The notes below the pieces were generated by a model. It saw only the letters and a program-made list of their open reading frames with translations, was not told the DNA's origin and searched no databases. Shown in pieces: positions 19,003-27,652 of a DNA stretch of 54,494 nt. Source of the stretch: an uncultured Enterococcus sp. GTDB lineage: Bacteria > Bacillota > Bacilli > Lactobacillales > Enterococcaceae. The position numbers were made by a program, and so were the translations under genes. Location: the NCBI RefSeq assembly GCF_913775425.1, contig NZ_CAJYIS010000038.1, positions 1 to 54,494 on the forward strand, given 5' to 3'. Position 1 is the stretch's first letter, and every line of letters starts with the position of its first letter.

Positions 19003-20226
19003 ATGGTTCAAGTTCGTCCGTTTCGTGCCATTCGACCAAAAGAAGAATTAGCTAAAGAAGTAGCCGTATTGCCGTATGATGTCGTGGATAGCCAAGAAGC
19101 AAAAGAATATGCAAAGGGCAATCCTTACAGTTATTTTCACATCGACCGTGCTGAGATCGACCTCGATGATTTAGAAAGTCCTTATGAAGCACGTGTATAT
19201 GAAAAAGCGGCTGCCAATTTAGCCAAATTTTTAGAAAATGGTTGGTTAAAACAAGAAGAGGAAGCGGCCTATTATTTATACCGTTTGACGATGAATGGAC
19301 GGAAACAAACTGGGATCGTCGCTACAACATCAATCCAAGAATATTTAGACGGCAAGATCAAAAAACACGAGTACACTCGACCAGAAAAAGAAGTCGATCG
19401 GATGAATCATATTCGTGCATGTGATGCAGACACTAGTCCCATCTTTTTAAGTTACCGTCAAACAAAACCGCTAGAAACGATCATGAAAGAATGGCCACAA
19501 ACGCACGTGCCTTTATATCGTTTCACAAGTTTTTACGAGGTGACACATGAAGTGTGGGCAATCGATGATGCGAGCGTAATCGCACAAATTGAAGCGGCCT
19601 TCACAGAAGTTCCAGCGTTATATATCGCAGATGGGCACCATCGTACCGAATCAGCCGTTAAAATCGGACTTGAAAAACGGGAACAAGGAACGGCGACGCC
19701 AGAAAGTGAAGCCTTTTTAGCGATTTTATTCCCCGAAACGGAACTAGCGATTTACGAATACAACCGAATCGTTAATGTTCCTGTTGAAAAAGCACAGTTA
19801 TTTGAGCAGTTAGCTAAAGTCTTTGAAATCAATGAAATTGGCTATCAAAAACCAAGTAAAAAAGGGGAAATCAATTTATTGATCGCCGATACTTGGTATC
19901 AATTAGTTGTTAAAGAAGCGTTGCGTTCAAGTGATCCGGCTGCTAGTCTGGATGTCGCTTACTTGCAAGAGCACGTATTAACGCCATTATTTGGGATCGA
20001 AGACGTGCGGACAGATAAACGCATCGACTTTGTAGGTGGCATTCGTGGTGAACAAGAATTAGAGAAAAAAGTCGCAAGCCCAGATTGGGTCTTAGCATTT
20101 GAAATGTATCCTACACAAATGAGTGATTTATTAGGTGTGGCAGATGCAGGTGAGATCATGCCACCAAAATCAACGTGGTTTGAACCAAAATTACTAAGTG
20201 GTTTATTTGTATATAGTTTAGCTTAA
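19003..20226 (+). CDS. DUF1015 family protein in the serine operon
   Basis: 407 residues, soluble. The family is conserved next to serA/serC in many anaerobes and Firmicutes, but I know of no established function. Visible conserved blocks are RPFRAIRP at the start, LPYDVVDS (23-30), NPYSYFHI (40-47), KHEYTRPEKEVDR (121-133) and IADGHHRTESA (208-218). The DGHHR block resembles the (D/N)GxHR motif of the ParB/sulfiredoxin fold, which includes free-serine kinases such as SerK and SbnI. That resemblance is by eye. The gene is tightly coupled to serA (2-base gap, AGGAGG ribosome binding site), so it surely acts with serine or phosphoserine metabolism. No phosphoserine phosphatase gene is in the operon. 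A truncated repeat and a strong terminator follow. Confidence 0.85.
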   Translation: MVQVRPFRAIRPKEELAKEVAVLPYDVVDSQEAKEYAKGNPYSYFHIDRAEIDLDDLESPYEARVYEKAAANLAKFLENGWLKQEEEAAYYLYRLTMNGRKQTGIVATTSIQEYLDGKIKKHEYTRPEKEVDRMNHIRACDADTSPIFLSYRQTKPLETIMKEWPQTHVPLYRFTSFYEVTHEVWAIDDASVIAQIEAAFTEVPALYIADGHHRTESAVKIGLEKREQGTATPESEAFLAILFPETELAIYEYNRIVNVPVEKAQLFEQLAKVFEINEIGYQKPSKKGEINLLIADTWYQLVVKEALRSSDPAASLDVAYLQEHVLTPLFGIEDVRTDKRIDFVGGIRGEQELEKKVASPDWVLAFEMYPTQMSDLLGVADAGEIMPPKSTWFEPKLLSGLFVYSLA

Positions 20227-20228
20227 GT

Positions 20229-20325
20229 CAAAGAGGCTATGACAGAAGTGGCCGGCTCTAAGAAATCAGCCGTTTATTCTGTTTTTAATAGGGTGTGACA
20301 GAGGTCTGTCACACCCTATTTTTTT
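20229..20325 (+). repeat. Dispersed repeat R3, internally deleted, with perfect terminator hairpin
   Basis: The left end matches R2 and R4 (AAGAGGCTATGACAGAAGTGG...CTCTAAGAAATCAGCC) and the right end matches their tail (GTTTATTC). The central palindrome and right arm are missing, joined at about 20271. The terminal hairpin 20287-20325 is perfect, AATAGGGTGTGACAGA / TCTGTCACACCCTATT, with a T-run: a strong terminator for the serine operon. Confidence 0.75.
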
Positions 20326-20426
20326 ATTTATAATTGCACTCGCTTTCAGAATATAGTATGCTAAAAAAAGTGGTCTAGATCGAAAAAAAGAAATAGTTCA
20401 CAAAAAGTATAAAGGAGTGTGTTCAC

Positions 20427-21113
20427 TTGGAATGGATTAAATTAATTGGAATTTTGATTATTGTGGCAGGTTTTATTTTAAAACTTGATACGATCGCGGT
20501 CGTAATTGTAGCTGGCTTGGCCACAGCGCTAGTGTCAGGCTTAACACCGATTGAATTTTTAGAAACATTAGGACAAGCCTTTATTGATCAGCGTTTGGTA
20601 ACGATCTTTTTTATTACTCTACCGTTGATTGGCTTATCGGAAGCACATGGATTAAAAGAACAAGCTGTGCGGCTAATCAAAGGGATCAAAGGGCTCACAA
20701 CAGGTTCGTTTTTAACGATCTACTTGGCGATTCGTGAAGTTGCAGGCTTGTTTTCAATTCGTTTAGGCGGACAACCGCAATTTGTCCGTCCTTTGGTCCA
20801 ACCAATGGCCGAAGCTGCAGCTGAAGCGAAATACGGAGAAATCACAGAAGAAGAAAAAGAAGTGATCAAAGGAAAATCAGCTGCTATGGACAATTATGGG
20901 AATTTCTATGGTCAAAATACTTTTTTAGCTGCTTCAGGAGTGCTACTGATTGTCAGTACACTAGACTCCTTAGGGTATAAAATTACAGGTTGGGATATCG
21001 CGAAAGCGTCGATGCCAGTTGCGATTATTGCCTTTATTTTTGTAGGAATCAGCAATTATCTATATGATCGTAAATTAGCGCGTACCTATAAAGAACAAAA
21101 GGAGGAGAACTAG
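20427..21113 (+). CDS. DUF969 family membrane protein
   Basis: 228 residues, mostly hydrophobic, with about five to six transmembrane helices. A conserved loop AAMDNYGNFYGQNTFLAASG lies at about 152-171. It belongs to DUF969, which occurs almost always as a pair with DUF979 and usually beside pyrrolidone-carboxyl peptidase. The pair is a predicted two-subunit permease, perhaps for 5-oxoproline or pyroglutamyl peptides; transport activity is inferred from genomic context. The start is TTG at 20427 with AAAGGAG 9 bases upstream; no in-frame ATG lies close by. It overlaps the next gene by one base. Confidence 0.85.
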   Translation: MEWIKLIGILIIVAGFILKLDTIAVVIVAGLATALVSGLTPIEFLETLGQAFIDQRLVTIFFITLPLIGLSEAHGLKEQAVRLIKGIKGLTTGSFLTIYLAIREVAGLFSIRLGGQPQFVRPLVQPMAEAAAEAKYGEITEEEKEVIKGKSAAMDNYGNFYGQNTFLAASGVLLIVSTLDSLGYKITGWDIAKASMPVAIIAFIFVGISNYLYDRKLARTYKEQKEEN

Positions 21114-22042
21114 TGGAAACAGTAACGTTTTGGGATCAGTTGTTAGAATGGTTTTATATCTTGATTGGGTTGCAGTTGATGTACACGGGTGTGAAAGTTC
21201 TCCAACAAAAAGACAATACCAAGCGAATCGGTAGTGCGTTGTTTTGGTTTGATTTAGGCATTTTATTCACATTTGGCAAAGTGGTTCCGCCAGTATTTGC
21301 TGGAGTATTGGTTGTTTTATTAGGTGTGATCACGATTTTTAAACAATTTAGTATCACGAAATTCCCGGATTTTTCAATGGAAAAATTGGAAGCTTCAGCT
21401 AAACGCTATGGCAATCGTCTCTTCATTCCGGTACTGTGTTTGGCGGTTATTTCGATGGTGTTGGCAAGATTTATTCCTGCTTCAGGGAAAGTCGCAATTG
21501 GAGTGGCTGCTGTGATCGGGACGATTTTTGCTTGGATCATTTTTAAAGGTTCAGCAAAACAAACGATGCGTGAAAGCGACCGGATGATTCAAGCGATGGG
21601 AACTTCAGGGATCTTGCCTCAATTATTAGCGGCTTTAGGTGTGATTTTTACCGTTTCAGGTGTAGGAACGGTCATCTCAACGTTAATTAGTGGTGTGGTA
21701 CCAGAAGGTAGTAAATTCTTTGGTGTCTTGGCTTACGTATTGGGAATGGTCTTTTTCACCATGATTATGGGAAATGCTTTTGCGGCATTTACTGTGATTA
21801 CTGCAGGGATCGGGATTCCATTTGTGATTGCACAAGGAGCAGATCCTGCGATTGCTGGGGCATTGGCGATGACAGCAGGCTATTGTGGCACGTTGTTGAC
21901 CCCAATGGCAGCTAACTTTAATGCACTTCCTGCATCGTTGATGGATATGAAAAGTCCGTATGGCGTCATTAAGGAGCAGACCATTATTGCGTTATTGATG
22001 ATTATTGTGCACATTGTTTTGATGTATTTTTGGGCATTTTAA
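21113..22042 (+). CDS. DUF979 family membrane protein
   Basis: 309 residues with about nine hydrophobic helices. Motifs GNAFAAFTVITAGIG and AGYCGTLLTPMAANFNALP resemble re-entrant loops of ion-coupled carboxylate permeases. It is the partner of the preceding DUF969 protein. The start is GTG at 21113 with AGGAGGAG upstream inside the end of DUF969; the G of that gene's TAG is shared. pcp follows after 18 bases, with its own GGAGG site. A membrane permease is well supported; the substrate is not. Confidence 0.85.
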   Translation: METVTFWDQLLEWFYILIGLQLMYTGVKVLQQKDNTKRIGSALFWFDLGILFTFGKVVPPVFAGVLVVLLGVITIFKQFSITKFPDFSMEKLEASAKRYGNRLFIPVLCLAVISMVLARFIPASGKVAIGVAAVIGTIFAWIIFKGSAKQTMRESDRMIQAMGTSGILPQLLAALGVIFTVSGVGTVISTLISGVVPEGSKFFGVLAYVLGMVFFTMIMGNAFAAFTVITAGIGIPFVIAQGADPAIAGALAMTAGYCGTLLTPMAANFNALPASLMDMKSPYGVIKEQTIIALLMIIVHIVLMYFWAF

Positions 22043-22060
22043 ATTTAGGAGGAAAACTAT

Positions 22061-22708
22061 ATGCGTATTTTAGTAACTGGATTTGATCCATTTGGCGAGG
22101 ATAGTACAAATCCTGCCATTGAAGCGGTGAAGCGATTGCCAGATGAAATTGCTGGTGTGACGATTACAAAATTAGAAATTCCAACAGTGTTTCATAAGAG
22201 CGCAGCAGTTGTCAAAGAAGCCTTAATGAAAACGGACTACGATTACGTGTTATCTGTCGGGCAAGCAGGAGGTCGCTTTGACCTATCATTCGAACGAGTG
22301 GGAATCAATGTCGATGATGCACGAATCCCAGACAATGAAGGGCAACAGCCAATCGATGTCGCGATTCAAGCAGATGGACCAGCTGCTTATTTTACTAAAT
22401 TGCCAGTAAAAGCGATTGTAGCGGCAATCAAAAAACAACAATTGCCAGCGTCTGTCTCCAATTCTGCCGGAACATTTGTCTGCAATCATATTTTATATCA
22501 AGTCCTACATTTGGCAGCCACTGAATTTCCGAACGTTAAAAGTGGATTTGTTCATGTGCCGTTTTTACCAGAACAAGTCGTGGATCGGCCAAATATGCCA
22601 GCGATGAGTTTAGACGATATCGTTAAAGGGTTGACGATTGCATTGGAAACGATCGTAGCCTACGATGGAAAAGCTGATGAAAAACAAATCGGCGGTACGA
22701 CACATTAA
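22061..22708 (+). CDS. pcp: Pyroglutamyl-peptidase I (pyrrolidone-carboxyl peptidase)
   Basis: 215 residues, family C15. It removes N-terminal pyroglutamate from peptides in the cytoplasm. The catalytic triad can be placed: Glu78 in FERVGIN, Cys141 in SAGTFVCNH, and His165 in GFVHVPF. The N-terminal [10 protein letters not shown] and NPAIEAV are family signatures. The third gene of DUF969-DUF979-pcp; together they would take up and open pyroglutamyl compounds. Repeat R4 follows 3 bases after the stop region. Confidence 0.95.
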   Translation: MRILVTGFDPFGEDSTNPAIEAVKRLPDEIAGVTITKLEIPTVFHKSAAVVKEALMKTDYDYVLSVGQAGGRFDLSFERVGINVDDARIPDNEGQQPIDVAIQADGPAAYFTKLPVKAIVAAIKKQQLPASVSNSAGTFVCNHILYQVLHLAATEFPNVKSGFVHVPFLPEQVVDRPNMPAMSLDDIVKGLTIALETIVAYDGKADEKQIGGTTH

Positions 22709-22711
22709 AAA

Positions 22712-22874
22712 AAGAGGCTGTGCCAGAAGTTGGTAGCTCTAAAAAATAAGCCGCATCACACCGATAATAGATTCATCTATTTCGGTCATGATGCGGCTTA
22801 TTTTCGAAGGAGTTACTTCTGGGACACCGTTTATTCAATTTTTAGAGAATGTGACAGTTTTCTGTCCCATTCCT
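22712..22874 (+). repeat. Dispersed palindromic repeat, copy R4 (complete)
   Basis: It begins AGAGGCTGTGCCAGAAGT. Core palindrome 22745-22802 has arms AATAAGCCGCATCA / TGATGCGGCTTATT and inner ATAGAT/ATCTAT. The outer arm ACTTCTGGGACAC pairs with GTGCCAGAAGT at the left. The end hairpin is GAATGTGACAG / CTGTCCCATTC with a TTTT loop. It lies between pcp and the convergent ABC gene and ends 3 bases before that gene's stop. Confidence 0.8.
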
Positions 22875-22877
22875 TTA

Positions 22878-25208
22878 TTATTCTGCTCGTAAGGCAATAG
22901 CAGCATCTTTTTTTGCAGCCATGCGGGCAGGTAAATGTCCACCAAGCATGGTTAGGATCGTGCTGATCACGATCAAGATTACCGCGTGCATTGGATTGAG
23001 TTGTGCGACATTTTGTAAATCAGTCAAATTCTCTAAGATTTGATTGATCGGAAACGTTGCAGCGTAGGCAATAGCAACGCCCAATACTCCAGAAGCTACA
23101 CCTAAAATCGCTGTTTCAGCATCAAATACTCGAGTGATATCTTTTTTACGTGCACCTAATGCTTTTAAAACACCAATTTCTTTTGTTCGTTCCAGTACAG
23201 AAGTATAGGTTAAGATTCCAATCATGATCATACTAGTGACTAAAGAAATTCCAGCAAATGCCACCAATACATATGTGATCGCATCCATTAATCCACCAGT
23301 TAGCTTGGTCATCGTACCGGCTAAATCGGTATATAAGACCTGATCTGCTTTGTCTTTTCCTTTGTTGTAATCATCTAGATACGTTAAGATTTTTTCTTTT
23401 GTTTTAAAATTATTTGGATAAATATAGATGCTACTTGGTGTGGCATTTGCACCCAAGTAAGTCAACACTGCTGCTTTTTTGGTATCGTCTAACGTTTCGT
23501 TCGTTAAAACATTCGTATTGCTTTTATCTTGTGCTTTAACGATTTCAGATTCTTTATTTTGTTTGATGACTTCTTGTGTTAGGGAATCACTATAGGCAAT
23601 CCCTGGAGCTAACAGATCCATTGTTGCAGAGCTTTTGGCTTTTAAAATCCCTACGATTTTGAGTGTTTGATTTGCACTGTTGTCGTAAACTTTTTTCAAA
23701 TCTTGATTTGGAATGAAGTTCCCAGTAGGTAGTTCAGTATAGTAAGCATTATTAAATGCTAGTTTAACAGTTGTCCCTACAATATTTTGATAGGATAACG
23801 ACTCGCCATTTTTGATATCAAAGCCCAGATTATTCAAAGCATTGACATTGGTTGTGCCGTTTTCGTCTATGATTAAGACTAAATCATTTGGATTACTTGG
23901 ATACTGGCCATCGACAACTTGATAATTTTGTTTCAAAAAGTTATCTTTTGATGGGTCCAATTGATCAGGAAAGACTGAAATCCCGACACCAGTAGAAGCC
24001 GCAAAACCTCCAGCATTTTGACCATCTGTTTTTGCGTTAGAAAATTGAACTTGTTTGATCGTACCATCTACATCACGTAATAGATTCAAATTCGTTGACC
24101 GGCTAAAACTAACGTTATTGCTCCAATCTGGATTGATTTTCTTGATATAATCGACATATTCAGTAGATAAATCATTGGTATGCTGTGCTAGGTCTTGTTC
24201 ACTTGTTTTGGCTAGAACTTGATCTTTGCCAGCTTTTTCTTGTTCTTTGGTAGAAGAATTACTAAATAATTCGGTATTGTCTTGTGTGATTTGTGAAATC
24301 GTGACTGGAAATTGAGCAAGTGTTTCAGATTGTGTTTTATCAATTTGTTTTTGGAAACCATTGGATAAAGACAATACGATTGCAATACCGATGATCCCAA
24401 TACTAGACGCGAATGAAGTTAAAAAGGTTCGCCCTTTTTTTGTCCGAATATTATTAAACGATAAGCGCAATGCCGTGAAAAAAGACATCCGAGTACGTTT
24501 TAATTCAAAATCGTTTATTGATTTTTCTTCATGATAGGGATTAGAGTCTGTCATGATTTTACCATCTGAAAATTCAATGATTCGATCGGCATATTCTTTT
24601 GCTAAATCAGGATTGTGCGTTACCATGATGACTAATTTTTCATGAGACAATTCTTGAATCAAGTTCATGATCTGCACACTTGTTTCAGAATCAAGTGCGC
24701 CCGTCGGTTCATCACATAATAGGATTTCAGGGTCATTTGCTAGCGCTCGTGCGATGGCGACACGCTGCATTTGACCACCAGAGAGTTGACTAGGTTTTTT
24801 ATTGAGATGATCTTTTAACCCTACGCGCTCGAGTGCTTCTTGAGCACGTTTGCGACGTTCTTCTTTAGAGACACCACTGAGCGTCATACCCAATTCAACA
24901 TTGTCTAAAATCCCTTGATGCCCAATCAAATTGTAGCTTTGAAAGACAAATCCGATCGAGTTGTTTCGATAAGCATCCCAATCGGTTAGTTTAAAGTTTT
25001 TGGTCGATTGCCCATTGATGATTAAATCCCCGCTGTCGTATTGATCTAGGCCACCGATGACGTTTAACATCGTAGTTTTCCCTGAACCACTTGGACCTAA
25101 TATCGCCACAAATTCTTTTTTACGAAAGGCTACCGTTACACCATCTAAGGCGCGAGTTTCGGTTCCACCGACGTTGTAGTATTTTTTAATATCTTTTAAA
25201 TTCAACAT
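22878..25208 (-). CDS. ABC transporter with fused ATPase and FtsX permease (MacB-like)
   Basis: 776 residues. The N-terminal ATPase has Walker A GPSGSGKT (38-45), signature LSGGQ (142-146) and Walker B ILLCDEP, of the MacB/LolD class. A helix at about 262-284 leads to an extracellular domain of about 350 residues, and three C-terminal transmembrane helices carry the FtsX signature (ERTKEIGVLKALGARKKDI). This is a mechanotransmission-type exporter or resistance pump, which does not move substrates by alternating access. Firmicutes homologues are tied to antimicrobial peptide resistance or lipoprotein handling; no regulator or accessory gene here shows which. The ATG at 25208 with AAAAGGG upstream is preferred over the upstream in-frame codons. 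Confidence 0.87.
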   Translation of the reverse strand: MLNLKDIKKYYNVGGTETRALDGVTVAFRKKEFVAILGPSGSGKTTMLNVIGGLDQYDSGDLIINGQSTKNFKLTDWDAYRNNSIGFVFQSYNLIGHQGILDNVELGMTLSGVSKEERRKRAQEALERVGLKDHLNKKPSQLSGGQMQRVAIARALANDPEILLCDEPTGALDSETSVQIMNLIQELSHEKLVIMVTHNPDLAKEYADRIIEFSDGKIMTDSNPYHEEKSINDFELKRTRMSFFTALRLSFNNIRTKKGRTFLTSFASSIGIIGIAIVLSLSNGFQKQIDKTQSETLAQFPVTISQITQDNTELFSNSSTKEQEKAGKDQVLAKTSEQDLAQHTNDLSTEYVDYIKKINPDWSNNVSFSRSTNLNLLRDVDGTIKQVQFSNAKTDGQNAGGFAASTGVGISVFPDQLDPSKDNFLKQNYQVVDGQYPSNPNDLVLIIDENGTTNVNALNNLGFDIKNGESLSYQNIVGTTVKLAFNNAYYTELPTGNFIPNQDLKKVYDNSANQTLKIVGILKAKSSATMDLLAPGIAYSDSLTQEVIKQNKESEIVKAQDKSNTNVLTNETLDDTKKAAVLTYLGANATPSSIYIYPNNFKTKEKILTYLDDYNKGKDKADQVLYTDLAGTMTKLTGGLMDAITYVLVAFAGISLVTSMIMIGILTYTSVLERTKEIGVLKALGARKKDITRVFDAETAILGVASGVLGVAIAYAATFPINQILENLTDLQNVAQLNPMHAVILIVISTILTMLGGHLPARMAAKKDAAIALRAE

Positions 25209-25280
25209 GCGCATACCCTTTTCTGTAGTTAGATTTTCATCCTTTATTAACATGATTGTAACGAATTTGAAAAAGTTATG

Positions 25281-25321
25281 CAAAAAAAAGCATCCTTTTC
25301 TTTGAAAAGAAAGGGATGCTT
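25281..25321 (-). terminator. Terminator of the maltodextrin transport operon
   Basis: On the minus strand, AAGCATCC...GGATGCTT arms with an inner TTTCTTT/AAAGAAA stem are followed by eight T residues. It lies between malG and the ABC gene. Confidence 0.8.
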
Positions 25322-25327
25322 AACAAA

Positions 25328-26188
25328 TTATCCTTTGACTGAACCAGAGGTGATGCCTTCGACATAAAAACGTTGTAGATAAATGAACAGTAAGGTGATT
25401 GGAATGGCAATCAAGACACAACCAGCTGTAAACGCCATGAAAAGCGAATTAGCAGTCGATTTAGTCATCATCGTAAATAATCCAATCGCGATCGTGTAAC
25501 TTTCAACCTTATCGCCCATGATGATTTTAGCAAAGATGAAATCCATCCAAGGAGCAGTGAAAGCCCCTAGTGCGGTAAATACGATAATGGGTTTAGATAA
25601 AGGTAAGGTGATTTTTGTGAAAATCTGCCATTTATTGGCACCGTCGATCATTGCTGATTCATCTAGAGCCATTGGGACAGTATCGAAAAATCCTTTCGCG
25701 ATATAAAAGCCTAAGGCAGCTCCAGATGAGTAGACTAAAATCAAAGCAAATAAGCTACCTGTTAAATTCATCGCTTTTAAAATGTAATAGATCGCGATCA
25801 TACTCATGAAACCTGGAAACATATTCAACACTAATGCGACTTTCAAAAATGGTTTACGGAGTTTAAAGCGTAAACGAGACAAGGCATAGGCCATTGCGAT
25901 CGTAATCAAAGTCGAAAAGATACAGCTAAAGATCGAAACAAATAGCGTGTTAAAGAACCAGCGAACAAAAGGGAAGTTACCGCTTGCGTTCGTTAACAAG
26001 ACTTTATAATTATCTAAAGTGAACTCTTTTGGAATAATGTAAGGAACAAATGCGCCGCCTTCAGCACGAAAACTAGTCAAGACGATCCAAACAATCGGAA
26101 ATAGCCAAAATATGGCTAAAACTGTTAATAAGACGTAAACGAAGGTCAGTGTACCACGTTCTTGTTTTTGATAACTATTTTTCTTCAT
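25328..26188 (-). CDS. malG: Maltodextrin ABC transporter permease MalG
   Basis: 286 residues, six transmembrane helices, MalG class. The EAA loop is ESAMIDGANKWQIFTKITLP, and the C-terminus is QRFYVEGITSGSVKG, typical of maltose/maltodextrin MalG and MalD proteins. It pairs with the malF product. The start at 26188 follows AAGGAGGCG. The operon order is malE-malF-malG, with a 4-base gap after malF. No MalK or MsmK ATPase gene follows; a terminator does. Confidence 0.9.
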   Translation of the reverse strand: MKKNSYQKQERGTLTFVYVLLTVLAIFWLFPIVWIVLTSFRAEGGAFVPYIIPKEFTLDNYKVLLTNASGNFPFVRWFFNTLFVSIFSCIFSTLITIAMAYALSRLRFKLRKPFLKVALVLNMFPGFMSMIAIYYILKAMNLTGSLFALILVYSSGAALGFYIAKGFFDTVPMALDESAMIDGANKWQIFTKITLPLSKPIIVFTALGAFTAPWMDFIFAKIIMGDKVESYTIAIGLFTMMTKSTANSLFMAFTAGCVLIAIPITLLFIYLQRFYVEGITSGSVKG

Positions 26189-26192
26189 CTTT

Positions 26193-27557
26193 TTACGCCT
26201 CCTTAAATGAATTGGTTCGTGTGTATGCGACTAGACTGAATACAGCAGATAAAATAAAGATCAAGATTCCGATAACGGAAGCTAAATTGTAATCGAGTGT
26301 TTTAACGGTCAAATTGTATAACCAAGTGACCAATAAGTCTGTCGATCCTGCACCATAGTAGTTTGAATTTGATGGTCCACCACCAGTTAGTAAGTAAATC
26401 ACGTTAAAGTTATTGACGTTTCCGATAAATTGTTGGATCAACGCCGGTGTCATAATAAAGAGAATTTGTGGAAACGTGATATTTCGAAAAATTTGAAATT
26501 TATTCGCACCGTCGATTCGTGCTGCTTCAATTTGATCTTGTGGCAAGTTTTGAATCACGCTTGTCGCAACAAGCATCGTTGCTGGAATCCCGATCCACAT
26601 GTTGACTAAGATAATCGAAATTTTTGCCATCGTTGGATCTGTTAAAAAGGGGATAGCAGAATCAATAATCCCCATTTTTAATAACAGCGCATTGATTGGG
26701 CCAGCACCATTTAATAAGTTACGAACGATCAATAATGAAATAAATTGCGGCACAGCCATCGTTAAGACGAAAATCGTCCGCCAAGCTTTTTTGAATTTTA
26801 AGCCTTTAGTATTGATCAATAAAGCCAAAATGATTCCAAAAAAGAAGCATGTCACTGTCGCTGACACAGCCCAGATCAAGGTCCAACCTAAAACGGGGAA
26901 GAAGGTCGAAGCCATATCTCCAGTGATGACGTTACCAAAGTTTTTTAAACCGACCCAATGGAAAAGATTTTTAGGTGGTAAATGATTATGATCGTAGTTG
27001 GTAAACGCAATCGAGATCATGTAAAGCAAAGGTAAGATCGTGAAGAATAAGACACCTAATAATGGAAGTGCCATTAAAGTAATATGAAAACGTTCGTTTA
27101 ATAAGCTTGCTAGATCCTGTTTTGTCGTAGGAATCGCTTCGCCTGCTTGTTTTAACTCGTATAAATGACGTGTGCTTTTTAAATTAACGATATACAAAAT
27201 GATGATGATCGCGCAGACTAAAACAGCCGCGATCCCAAATAAGAGCAGTAACATCGAATTGTCGCCTTCTTGGAGGACTCGAATTCCTAATGCTTCATCA
27301 TAAACTAGACCTTGTTTTTTTGTCCCTAGTGTTACGAGCATGGCTAGGGCATGGATACCGTTACGAATTAACCAATAAATAAATCCGATTTCTGCAACTA
27401 AAAATAAACAGCCTTTTAACCATTGTTTATTGGCTAAGTTTGCCGCACCCATGATCAAGAAAGATAATTTTGTTGGCCAATCGCCTTTTGCAAATACCTC
27501 TTTAAAGGTTGCATGTTGTTCATATCTTTTCTTTTTGAACATCGCCTTTTCACTCAC
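26193..27557 (-). CDS. malF: Maltodextrin ABC transporter permease MalF/MalC
   Basis: 454 residues. The long N-terminal region (to about 170) has extra hydrophobic segments (KGCLFLVAEIGFIYWLI and a helix near 100-125), as in Gram-positive MalC proteins. The conserved six-helix permease domain follows, with EAA loop EAARIDGANKFQIFRNITFP. The extended N-terminus distinguishes maltodextrin transporters from simpler sugar permeases such as the 290-residue one at 7877. The start is uncertain: GTG at 27557 gives MSEKAMFKKK, while an ATG at 27542 lies five codons on with poor ribosome-site spacing. A stem-loop separates it from malE. Confidence 0.88.
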   Translation of the reverse strand: MSEKAMFKKKRYEQHATFKEVFAKGDWPTKLSFLIMGAANLANKQWLKGCLFLVAEIGFIYWLIRNGIHALAMLVTLGTKKQGLVYDEALGIRVLQEGDNSMLLLLFGIAAVLVCAIIIILYIVNLKSTRHLYELKQAGEAIPTTKQDLASLLNERFHITLMALPLLGVLFFTILPLLYMISIAFTNYDHNHLPPKNLFHWVGLKNFGNVITGDMASTFFPVLGWTLIWAVSATVTCFFFGIILALLINTKGLKFKKAWRTIFVLTMAVPQFISLLIVRNLLNGAGPINALLLKMGIIDSAIPFLTDPTMAKISIILVNMWIGIPATMLVATSVIQNLPQDQIEAARIDGANKFQIFRNITFPQILFIMTPALIQQFIGNVNNFNVIYLLTGGGPSNSNYYGAGSTDLLVTWLYNLTVKTLDYNLASVIGILIFILSAVFSLVAYTRTNSFKEA

Positions 27558-27606
27558 TTTCTTTTGGTATCGATCACTGGGTTACGTTAGCCAGTAATCC
27601 AAATTT

Positions 27607-27643
27607 GAAAAAAAGATTGACGCAAGGGGAATACTTGCGTCAA
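27607..27643 (-). terminator. Stem-loop between malE and malF (partial terminator)
   Basis: A perfect 10-bp stem, TTGACGCAAG / CTTGCGTCAA, with a 7-base loop is followed on the minus strand by TCTTTTTTTC. It begins 10 bases after the malE stop. It probably ends a share of transcripts and stabilises malE mRNA, giving more binding protein than permease. Confidence 0.7.
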
Positions 27644-27652
27644 ATTCTAGAA

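Noticed and set aside
20281-20325. CRISPR-like or inverted-terminal-repeat element
   Set aside because: Only one perfect hairpin with a T-run is present; there are no spacers or regular direct repeats.
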